Shown here one piece after another: positions 48,801 through 60,800 of a DNA stretch of 64,000 bases. The stretch is from Lasioglossum baleicum. Its lineage: Eukaryota > Arthropoda > Insecta > Hymenoptera > Halictidae. Both the position numbers and the translations under genes were made by a program. The notes beneath the pieces were generated by a model that was not told the origin of the DNA, did no database searches, and saw only the letters and a program-made list of their open reading frames with translations. The stretch spans positions 9,486,001 through 9,550,000 of the forward strand of contig NC_134944.1 of the NCBI RefSeq assembly GCF_051020765.1, read 5' to 3'. Position 1 is the stretch's first letter; the number at the start of each line of letters is the position of its first letter.

Positions 48801-51800
48801 TCCCATTTCCTCCCCTAACTCCTATTCCTATTTTCCAACCGCAACAATGAACGTAAGAAGCTAGAAAAAGTGCTCGAGTTGTATGGCGCATCTAAACTCT
48901 TATGTGAAAAAAATTTACGCATGGTATGCAGAAGGTTGGCCACCCCTGAGTTAGACTACCAAGCGGTAGACCCGGGGTTCGAATCCCGTCGAGGTAAGAA
49001 AGTTTTTTTCTCCGTTAAAAATTTTCTTCGTCACATTCAACTTCCGTAACACTTCCGTAGAAAATTGTAGGCCCCTCAGCAAAGAAGTTTCACTTCAAAA
49101 ATAATGTCGCTATGCGATCACTGTCCGTGCAGAACGCAGGCTGTTGGACAGTGAAACGCGACTTCACTGTACATAATAGGCTTCTGGTAGACAAAGTGTT
49201 GGAATGAGAATCCGTGGAAATATGTGAAACACAAAAAAGGCTTGAAATAATCTGTACATTCTGGTTGACTACGTAAGGGTTAACACCGGATCGATTCTCA
49301 GGTGGCTTCAACGTGGTGAAGTTCGGCGACGCGATCGACGTCCGAGGGATCATCTCCCTGGTGACGAGTCGATTGGCGGTCGGCACGAGACACTACCGAA
49401 ACCTCTACGCCATGAGGCTGCATCACCCAGGGTCCGGGGAGAGTTACTGGTTGCACCAAGACACCACCATGTATCAGGTTCAGGAGAAGTACGAGAAGAA
49501 GCATCCTCACTCCGAGTGGAGGTACGAGCTCAGGGTCAGATATCTTCCGCAGAATCTGAACGACCTGTACGAAAAGGACATGGTGACCTTCTCCTATTAC
49601 TACGATCAGGTACTTGACCGTATCTGGGTGATGTTGGGAGAGGTGGTTGCGTTGCGAACTTGAAACCCGAACCCGTTGTCTCTTCAGGTTCGGAACGATT
49701 ACTTGTGCGCGAACCACGCCGCTCTGGACCAGGACGTAGCCGTACAGCTCTGCTGTCTGGAGATCCGAAACTTCTTCAAGGACATGCCCCAGATAGCTCT
49801 CGACAAGAAGATCAACCTCGAGTACCTGGAGAGAGAGGCAAGAATCGGAACCAATCCGAAAAAGGAGCTAACAGTTGGACTGGCTATTTTATTTCCGGTG
49901 GTGTTCTCGCTTTCAGGTCGGTCTGCACAAGTTTCTACCGCGGTCCGTGCTCAACGGAATGAAACCAAAGGCGCTGCGCAAGCTGATACAGCAGCATTTC
50001 AAGAAGGTTTCCGTACTGACGGATCTGGAATGCAGGTACAAGTTCTTCGACCTGCTGAGGCAACACTACAGATTCGATCAGGAGAGGTTCTCGTGCGCAC
50101 TCGGGGTGAGTAAAGCCAGTCCTGTTAACCCCTAGCCTCTTCAGCTACCATCAGCCTCACGACGGTACGCCGAAACGATACGTCACTTGCTCTGTTCGCA
50201 GTCGGGCTGGTCTATACCCGTGGAACTAGTCATCGGGCCAGATTTAGGCATTTCTTACATGGCTCACAGAGGTGGAACCGTGGTAGGTATCAAAAACGGA
50301 TCTACAACAGTGTCCCATTCTAAGTTCGGCGGAGGAGATCGCTCTGTGTCGCTTCGCCTACCCGTTCCGCTGGGGGGCATACCCCGCCAGGGGCCGAGAA
50401 GCTCGAGCTGCCTCGGTCGCTGAGCAATTATAAAACTTCTTCATTTTTCGTTATTTTTTTATGGGACTTTCACCAACTTATTTCTGGCACTTTTCTGATA
50501 AAAATCGCACTAAACACGATATGATTTCAACTGTTTTTAGTGGTTTTGTTGACGAGCAATTACAAAACTTTTTTATTTTTCGTTATTTGTTTATGGGACT
50601 TTCGCCAACTTATTTCTGGCAGTTTTCTGATTAAAATCGCACTAAACGCGATATAATTTCAACTGTTTTTAGTGGTTTTATTGACTAGCAATTACAAAAC
50701 TTCTTTATTTTACAGTGTTTTTTGTGGGACTTTCGTAACTTATTTCTGGCATTTTTCTGATTGAAATCGCACTAAACGCGATATAATTGCAACTGTTTTT
50801 AGTGTTTTTATTGACGAGCAATTACAAAACTTCTTTATTTTTCGTTATTTGTTTATGGGACTTTCGTCGACTTATTTCTGGCACTTTTCTGATTAAAATC
50901 GCACTAAACACGATATTATTTCAACTGTTTTTAGTGGTTTTGTTGACGTGCAATTACAGAACTTCTTTATTTTTCATTATTTTTTTATGCGACTTTCACC
51001 AACTTATTTCTGGCATTTTTCTGATTCAAATCGCACTAAACACGATATAATTTCAACTGTTTTTAGTGGTTTTGTTGACAGTATGGAGGAACTTTAAAAA
51101 TAAAGAAAAATAAAGAGAAACAGCGACCGCGACGATCGGCAAAAATTCAAAACTTATTGTATTGTTTAAAATAGCAATGCGGTGCTAACTTTTTTATTTT
51201 CAACTTTCTTCTTATAAATACAACCTTTTTCAAGATATTTTACAAATTTTCCAGATTAAAATGAGTCGTTGGAAGACCTCCGACGGGCTGTAGCTTCGTT
51301 AATTTGCAAAATTCTAGTCTAATTCTTTGATAACATAATTTTCAAGATGTTAAGTTGTTTACGTAAAAATATGCTATATATAGCATCTGTTAAATATATG
51401 ATAAATTATAAATGATGCTTCGCGCGTGTACAGTAAATATGGGTCAAATTGTATCTCGTTTGGTGTCATTTTAATCAGAAAAATGTCGCAAACATACTGG
51501 TAAAATTTTATTAAAAATAAGTAAAAAAATAAGGAAGTTTCAGTATCGTACTAGTGTTGTCTCACCGATACGCTATTTTTTACATGCTGTCCTGTTCTAC
51601 GTTCTGCGTGGTCGACGCAGCCACAAATATACCGTCCAGTTCCGATCTATGTCACAACAGAGAACCGAGAATTGACTTAGAATGGGACATAACTGTATTA
51701 GCATCTCATTTAGATATTATTCATAACTACACTGCGGATTTTGATGCATTAGCTAGGTGAAATACACAAAACAGTGAAAAATTAGTAAAATCTCAACACA

Positions 51801-54800
51801 GTGTCATGTTCTTCTCAGGTGTAAAAACTTATTAGGGGATGAAATGAATTTGTATTTAACTCCTGCTGCTCTCACAATCGCTGCTGAACATTTTTATTTT
51901 GCACAAATATCCGCAGTCTATTCACGAATCATATTCGTACCTCATTTCGAGGAATCGATTCGAATAACCATTGTTACATGATCGCAGCCAACGAGGATGG
52001 CCGAGTTCTCCCAGATACAATCGATCCAAACTCTGGTGTCGGACTGCAAGGACCACGCGAAGGCGTGCATCAAGCTGAGAGTAGCCGGAGCTGCGGAGAC
52101 TCTCAGCATAACTTGCTCGAGCCTGGACCAGGCAGAGAGTCTCGCGGACCTGATCGACGGGTACTGCAGGCTCGTCACGGGGAGCAACACCTCGCTGTGG
52201 AATAGAAAAGGTACTCCTACTCGAGTTCCGAAACAACCCCAAGAACATTACTGTAACAGCATGCTCCGAGAAAGAAACTAAATGCCCGACGAGGCTCGAG
52301 TCATTTCTGCGCGATCCCTGTGTAGTAGCTTTTCGATACAAACTGCCAACAGATCTCGTAGACCTGCGTAGGGTAAAGGTACTATCCAGTAAGCAAAATG
52401 TTATGCTAGATTTTGGGCAGCACACGCTACCAGCATAAACCTCTGCGTCCGAATAAGTATCGCTTTATGTTCGCACGGTGTACCGGCACAAGCTGACGGC
52501 AGAATGAAGACAGCACGGTCCTTCGTTTAAGAGGGCAGCTCGGTCCTTCGTTTAAGTGGGCAGCACGGTCGCACTAATAATGTGGCGGACGTCGGATAAT
52601 ATCCTTTTTGTTGTTAACCTAAATGTATAGATTATTTAAAACCTTTCTATATTTAACATGTTTGCACAAATTCTCATTATAGGACTATAAATTAATATAT
52701 TAGCGAGTAAAAAATATACATTCAGAGAAACTTTGTAATATATTTTAGAGGAACATTAACAAATCGTTAGAAGAAATACAGTAAATGCGTACGCGAGGGT
52801 ACCGGGTTGACTACACAAAGGATATATGCTTGACTCCAAATAGGAAGGTACTTACTAGCCGACGAATTTAAGACTCTACTGCGCATATAACTCTAACGGA
52901 ACTCGTTCATTGGCTAATGCCCTACTCGTACTCCACTAACCACGCGACCATTGAAACAATACCGTGTGTTCGTAGTATTTAGAGAAATATTGAGCAATAA
53001 TATGCAATATAGTTTAATTAAAAGAAAGCGGAAAGGTATTACAAGAATCGCTATTTACATACGTCGATCCACCACAGGTAATTAGGTTACATTGACGTAC
53101 ACACGTCAAACCGGTTTGAGAGGTTAATACAATTACGATTTTTTTGTCACCTGGTATATGAATATTCGTGACGTATAGGTGATCTAGAGACTGTTTAACA
53201 AGGCTGACGCGCAAAACAAGTGCCTTCTTATTTGGAGTCAAGTATTATACATGATCGACATCCGCCATATTAGTGCGACCGTGCTGCCCTCTTAAACGAA
53301 GGACATAACCTAGACCGGGCCAGCATAAAGCGATACTTCTGCGTCCGAATAAGTATCGCTTTATGCTGGTAGGGTTTGCTGTCCAAAATCGAGCAGATAC
53401 ATAAAAAACAATTAATTAATTAATTCCAGTAAATAGGACCGAAACTTCCGTAACATTTCTTTTGCTTTTCAACAGAATCGTTCAGAAAAATTTGAGGATA
53501 CAGAGAAAGGGTTGACAATAATGCAAAATAAATTACAGAATGCCTTGGAATTAATAAAGTCGTTTCAAGTCGTCGCTAAATATCCGGTAACTGGTACCTT
53601 TACCCTAGGTGTATCGTATACACACGGACTAATAAGACGTACTGACGAATCACCGAGTATCTCGCACGAACACCGTCCCCTTTTTTGCATCGACGAACGA
53701 TAGGTACTACTCTAAGTTTCTAATCGTTTATACTTGCAAGCTGCATCGTGGAAAAACTATCCCTGTCCATGCAAAGGTTTGTAGTTTCCGTATGATCCTG
53801 TAGACTCGACGTGTCTGGTCGTCTAGATCATAGACATGCTGCACGAGCCCCTAGCGCGGCTCGATCGACCGTTATTAACATCCCTGCTTTCTCGGTTCAG
53901 ATGCCCATCCGCCGAAGTACAGGCAAGACGGGTCCAACAGTCCGGAGAAGAACGTCAGCAAGACAGGGACCATTCTATCGGAGGACTACGCGGAGATCGT
54001 CGACGAGGAGGGCGACTACTCGACGCCAGCCAGTGAGAATCGGAAATCGTTTTGTATTAGATCAGTGGTCGGGGCGAATTCGTTGGTAGACTGCGGATTT
54101 TTATGCATTTATAGAAAAATTAAGTGGATGGAAATCAAAATTGTTGGAAGCTCCTCTATTAAAATCATTAAGGAAAGAAATAACATCCAATTTGGTTTCT
54201 ATCTCTTGCAATCGATGCAGGCAATTTTTATTTTGCACAAAGATCCGCAGTGTGTTGATAAAAATAGAGTAGAAGTTGCTCTTTATTTGAATTTAGATAT
54301 AACACACTGACCGATTGAAAATTGTATTAGAGAATACTACTAAATCCAAATAAAAATCATTAATTTTAAACATGTAATTCGTGGAAGAGCCACACTCAAG
54401 TAGCCAAAAAGCCGCATGTGGCTCGCGAGCCGCAGTTTTCCGACCACTGTATTGAACACAGATTTGGACAGATCTTTCGATCGACAATCCTCGTTTCAGC
54501 CCGAGACTACGAGATAGTCAGGAATCAAGTGGAACTGGGCGAGATCATAGGGAACGGTCAGTTCGGCAATGTACATAAGGGTTCGTACAAAGGGAGGGAC
54601 AATCAGGTGATAGCCGTCGCGGTGAAGACGTGCAAGGTGGACGCGGACCTCGCCACGTCCGAGAAGTTCCTCGAGGAAGCCTGTAAGAATATCTTTTTGC
54701 TACAACCGTCCAGGAAACAGTCTGTCCACCTCCCGCCTGTCTAACACTAAACCTACCGAGGTCTAAAAATGGCTGGCACGTGTTGCCTTATAAAAACGAC

Positions 54801-57800
54801 ATTGTAGAACTTATATATTCGATACTGCATGAGTTCGTGCCCGATTTTCATAGATGTCAAACTGTACAGCACGCGGCGGAGTGTAAATTAATAAAATTAT
54901 ATAATCACCATTCTTTTCTAATTGTAGAAAAAAATGGTGACTACATAATTGATTAGTAAAGCTGTATTCTTTAAAATTGAACCATTGAATGTGCTTTTTA
55001 AATCGGGCACGAACTTATGCAATCGTCTGATAGATTTTCTGTGATTTTTCTTATATGTGCTTGGATAGAAAAATGTGTATAATCATTTCTAGTGAAAGTA
55101 TCTATGACATTCGGGTCTCCAAATAATGTAAATTTTCTGATTCCCGATCCGAAGATTTCGGGTACCCGCCCACCTCTAATAATTTCAATAATTGTAAAAT
55201 AAAAAACCAGAAACCCGTCGCTTGACCTCGGTGGTTGGTTTAGTGGTAATCGACGAGTATCGATGGTGTGTGCGTGTGTGTTGCAGACATCATGCAACAG
55301 TTTGAGCATCCTCATATCATACGATTGATCGGGGTCTGTTCGGAAGCGCCGATCTGGCTGGTGATGGAGCTCGCCAGGCTAGGAGAGATGCGAGCTTATC
55401 TCCAGTCGAACAAGCAGCGTCTGGACCTAGCCACGCTTCTGCTTTATACCTTTCAACTGAGCACTGCCTTATCGTACCTCGAGAGCAAGAAGTTTGTGCA
55501 CAGGTACCGTTTCCCCAATCCCACCCCAATGATAATTGCGTCATTACAATAATAATATTGATATTGAGAGATTACAATAATAATATTATTATTATTCGCG
55601 TTTTGCAGAGACATCGCCGCGAGAAATGTCCTAGTCTCGACGCACAATTGCGTGAAGCTGGCGGATTTCGGACTGAGCAGGTGGGTCGAGGACCAGAGCT
55701 ACTACACCGCGAGCAGGTGTAAGCTGCCGATCAAATGGATGGCGCCGGAGAGCATCAATTTCCGAAGATTCACCACCTCCTCGGACGTCTGGATGTTCGG
55801 TCGGTTTCGTTGCTAATATTCGGTCACAGCAGGCTGTACGGTCTCGTACCGTGGTGAGACGACAAGAAGGTCCCTGGCAGGAATGCGGCGACGTAGGCAA
55901 GAAGGAGCGCGCCTTCTATTGGCCGAAGCGATGACCCCTCTTGCCTCTGTGCCGTCCCGGGGCTCATCTTGTCATCTCACCACGATAAGTTTTCTTGGAT
56001 AACGTCCAATCCTGTCGTTCCAGGCGTGTGCATGTGGGAGATCCTGATGCTCGGAGTGAAGCCGTTCCAGGGCGTGAAGAACCACGACGTGATCCATAAG
56101 CTGGAGAACGGGGAGAGACTAGCCTTGCCGAACCACTGCCCCCCGCGTTTATACTCTCTGATGTCGCAGTGCTGGAGCTACGAGCCTAGCAAGCGGCCAA
56201 CGTTCAGGGAGATCAGAGAAACTTTACAGTAAGTGTTATCGAGGATCGCCCGGTTGGTACGCGTGGAACCTGAAATTCTCTCGCGTTTCAGCGAGATTCT
56301 GTTGGAAGAGAAACATCAGCAGCAGGAGACGATGAAGCGTGAGAACAGGAGGGTGCAAGCCATGTCCTGGGGTACGTAGAGGACCCGTAGCAATGCTTTG
56401 TAGACCGTAGAATATCGAGACACCCTGTACACGCAACGAAAGAGGCACCTCGAGGTCACATCGGAGATAATCTGTGTGGTGATTTAGGTGCAGACGATGT
56501 ACCGCCGCCGAAACCATCGAGGCAACCGCAAAACACGTCGGATCAATCTCAGCTGACCGCCGCGGCCCCGGTCTCCACCTATATCGTGGCGCAAAGCCCC
56601 GAGGTTCTCGCGCAGCTGCTCAAGGATAATCACGCCAGGGGGGTATGTCCCTCCGTGTACACAACGCCCGCTTCACCCTTCAACACCCTCGCGGTCCAGT
56701 TCCAAGACGAGGACCAAGTCCTGACCACCGCGGTGGTCTCGGACCTGCCGTTTTTCGATCCGGCCGTCTCGGAACCGTCCGCTTCCCACGACACCACCCA
56801 ATCGGCCGACTCCACCCTCTCCGACACCACAAATCTCGACTCCCTGGAGTCCTCGGACGCCGCTCCCCTCATGTCCAGCCTGCAAATTTCAGAGACGTCA
56901 CAAGCCCAATCACCCGCTGCGAACAGAAAGCAGCACCACCAGCAAAAGGTTAAAGAGATGCAAAATTTGTACGCGGTCAGCTCGAAAGTGGTCGGTAGCA
57001 TCACCGGGGACCTATATTCGCCCGTGCAAAAGTTCACCGCGTCGAACGCAGCGCCGCCGGTGACCACCACCGCGCCGGCGGTGGCGTCTAGCTGCGGCGA
57101 GATATACGGCCCGGTAGCCAATTTCACCCAAAGCTCTGCCATCGTTGGCAATCTGAGCCAGAGTCCGAGCGTGGGCGGTAATTTCGGCGAGAATCCCGGT
57201 AACTTCGGGCCTGGTAGCTTGAACAGCGCGGTAGGGCCCGGCAATCCGACACAATCGGCGAATTTCGGTCAGTTCCCCGGTGCCGGCGGTGCGGCTCAAC
57301 CCGCGAACATGTTCGTCGTAGCGCAGAGCAATTCCGTGCAAAATCCATCGGTAGCAGTGGGCGCGTATCCTCGCGTTAGCTCTTCGTCGAACGACGCCAT
57401 TCCCACGTCCACCGGCGAGTGTCTCTACGGACCAGTTCTCAAGTTCCGGGCGCAGAACGCGCAGAGTCAAACCGTGACCGAGTTGAAGCCGATGAACGCC
57501 TCGCTGGCCACCTGTGTCCAAGCGGCGAGAACCAATTTGCCAGTGACGCCGTCATCGTCGTCGTCACAGTCGCAGAATCTGCAGTCTCAGCCGATGATGA
57601 TGCAGTCGCAGAATCTGCAACCTCAGCCTATGATGATGCACTCGCAAAATTACCAGCACCATCAGCAACAGCAAATTTATTCGAACATCGGCCAGCAAGC
57701 GATGATGGGAGCGCAGCCGGTCTACTTGTCTCAATCGCAACACGTGCAGAATCTTCAGAGACAGGGCAACCAACAACCGGTTTCTTATATCCCCACGCAA

Positions 57801-60800
57801 CAGCAGGCCGCTCAGCATAGCCAAGGGGGGCAAGGAGGCCAGGGAGGTGGAGCCAATCCGATTTACACGGCACACGCGACTTCCGTCACGGTCGTCCAAG
57901 CTCACAAGGTTCTCCAGGGAGCCGCGTCGTACCCGCAACAAATCCAGCAACCCGGGATGATACAATGTCACATGGCCAGCTCTCAAGCATGCGCTCAAGA
58001 AGGCGTGACACAGCAATTGTCGTACGGTGCCGTTGCGCAAAGTCATCCGGTTCAGGCGCAGTTCGCTGTGGCAGGTGTCGCGACGGGTCAGCCTGCTGCC
58101 AGCCAACAAATCGTTCATCCGAGCACCTCGAGCTACGTCGTCGGCCAACAATCCTCCGCCACGTCCCAGTGCAACGTTAGCAATCTAGTAACGAGCACAG
58201 CGAACCTGGCGTACTTGCCGCAACCGGTGCTCTGTCAGCCGACGATCGTTAAGACCGTCGGGCTCCAGCTAGCCACCGGAGTCGCAAAGATCACCACGTT
58301 CGTCGCGCAAAAGCCGGACGAACAGCTGACTAGCTCCACCGATGGTACACTCTCCGGATCTCTGATATCCTCCGCTGTCAGCGACAGCACCATGTCGTCG
58401 AGCAGCTCGATGACAGAGGAGGCACACCAAGACCAGGTTTGGCTAAGCCTCCTAGGAATGAACGATCGCATCCCCTATTCTGCAACAGCATATCGTTTAT
58501 GCATATTTATAATAGCTCTTGTTCACGTGTACAACAGGCTAAGGCGGGACAGGTTGCCCTTCCCATCCTATCCTGCCTTTTTTCGTTTTTAACCCTTTTA
58601 CTACAATGGATGAGATATCTTCACGATGTCGAACATCTCGTCCACGGTAGCGAAAGGGTTAACGTGAGGGAAATCTGCCTTATGGCTATCCTGCCTCCTC
58701 GCTGGAGAGGGAGAAGGATTATGTTGGGCTCCACCTTAAGGGGGTAAACTCGTTTCTAGGATTACAAGACTAGTCTAAAGCATAAAGCCGCGCATGTAGC
58801 CATTTTTATAAAGCTGCGACAACTAAACGCTGCCGAATAATGCAAATTGCGCCTTGTAAACGTAAAAATAGGATTTTTGAAGGCGACTGCGGCCTGGATT
58901 GATCTTTTATTGGCGCTTTTGACTACTGGGTCATTCCATGTCAAAACGATCACTTTTTGCAGGCACCATCGTCGATTTTGTTCTAAATGAAATATGTTGT
59001 AGTCCATGTGAAATTAGGGGGGGGGGTTTAAGTCATCGTTTTGCCGGTTTCGAATTTTTCTAGAAATGGCAGGCCTTCAAAGTTTTCAATTTTTACCCAT
59101 TTCGACAAAAACGTGCCTCACTTACGAATTTTTATCTCGGGAACTATTTTTCCGATTGAGCCACATTTTTTTGTTTTATTCGGAAAGGATTGGGCTAATT
59201 TAATCGGACAAATAGTTTCTAAGATCAAAATTCGTAAGTGAGGCACGTTTTCGTCGAGATGGGCAAAAATTGAAAACTTTGAAGGCCTGCCATATCTAAA
59301 AAAATTCGAAACCGGCAAAATGATGACTTAAACCTCCCCCCCCCCTGATTTCACATGGACTACAACATATTTTATTTAGAATAAAATCGACGATGGTGCC
59401 GGCAAAAAGTGATCGATTTGGCATGGAATGACCCTACTGGAAAACCCCATCTTTGTAGTTATGAGAAGGCGCGTCCTGCATCCTTGCAATCCTGGAAAAA
59501 AGCTGTCTACCCCCTTAAGGGGTGTACCAACTAAACCCTCATAGTCGTCCCTAAACTTAACTGCGTGGTGGACCCAGGAACTCCAATCTTCTGTCTTCTG
59601 ACAAGGAACCACAGCACGACAACAGTGTTTCCCCCCTCCCTGGGTCACTCGATCCTGCCATGACCTGTGCGCACTCGAACTCGGTGTCTAGTACATCCGG
59701 TGGCGCAAGCCGTAGAACAATATCGGATAAAACTCTCGATGTGTCAACTTGTATTTTTCTCGCGTCGAATCTCCATCTTGTTCTACCGATTACAAGACAC
59801 CCAGTATGTTTCTTTTTTTTTTTTGCTGCACAATCGTACACAAGTGTACATAGAAACCGGGCGCAAAAACATGCTTTTTGGTTGATGCAGACGCGTTCAC
59901 ACTCGTTCCGAGCTCACAGAACACTGTTTTACGATGGGCCACTCTACTTCCGTTCACGCAAAAGCCTAGACATAGGACGGTCCGATCGTTGTTGTTGTTG
60001 TTATTATTATTTTGATTATTGTCACGATTATTATGCAGTTTTTCGTAGGCTAATCCTTGTTGTTCTCTTTTTTTCATTTTGTTTGCATGACGAATGGATA
60101 TGATAACGCAATATAACGTGGACGTTGTAACAATTTGAGCTGCATGCGCGACCAGTATGACTGCACTGCTCTCGTTCTGAGATGGTTTTTACCTTGCATC
60201 GAGAATTATGCATCTCTTTAATTTTACTGTGTACATATGTATGTTCATCGATACCTACGTAAGAACGAACGGACTCGTACAGTCGACGATGGATCATTGT
60301 GACAGGATTCTTTTATTTTCAGAGAGCCGTACAGTCGCAGTTCTTCGACAACGTCGCGGAGTATTTCGGCAGCGGCGTCGAAGACGAACAAAAGTTGTTG
60401 GAGCAGCGATTGTTGGAACAGCAACGCCAGTCGGAAGAGGATAGTCGCTGGTTGGCCAGAGAAGAGGTAAGCAGCGGCCTTCTCCGTAAAAAGTAAAATG
60501 TAAAACGTAAAGGAATAAGGTTTGTCTAAATCAAGGATTTAGTTCAGGGGTGGCCAATCTTTTACATACCATGCGTAAAACTTTTTCACATACGAGTTCA
60601 GGTGCGCCATACAACTCGAGCACTTTTTCTAGCTTCTTACGTTCTTTGTTGCGGTTGGAAAATAGGAATAGGGGAAGGATCTGCTTCGGTTAGGGGAGGA
60701 AAAGGGATAACTCAATCGCGCAAGTAAATTAATTAACTTACGCCGGTTGAAGTTCATTGGAGTACTAATCTACAATAGTGAGAAATGATCTTTTGGACGA

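Larger units (their letters stand above)
47803..49171. mobile_element. TA-flanked miniature element bloated by nested insertions (Fak intron 2)
   Basis: Ends TACAGTAAAGTCGCGTTCAC and its imperfect inverse at 49171, sister of 35449-36752. It holds a hAT-like element (47873-48103), an inner element with GAAACTTCTT ends (about 48131-49097), minisatellite units and a split tRNA-like sequence. Confidence 0.8.

Noticed and set aside
49660..49962. 100-codon frame across Fak exon 4 and intron 4
   Set aside because: Out of frame with the FERM sequence and reads through the GC-AG intron.
53512..53703. Possible extra Fak exon in intron 7
   Set aside because: No similarity to FAK, and exons 7 and 8 join in phase without it.
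57564..58151. Long antisense and off-frame open frames over Fak exon 14
   Set aside because: Shadows of the GC-rich, repeat-rich coding exon; the sense frame joins exons 13 and 15 and starts with the conserved Pro-rich motif.
58437..58592. Reading the exon 14 frame to its stop at 58592 as the Fak C-terminus
   Set aside because: The GTTTGG donor at 58437 joins in phase to exon 15, which begins conserved FAK sequence; the read-through peptide has no resemblance. A rare short isoform cannot be excluded.
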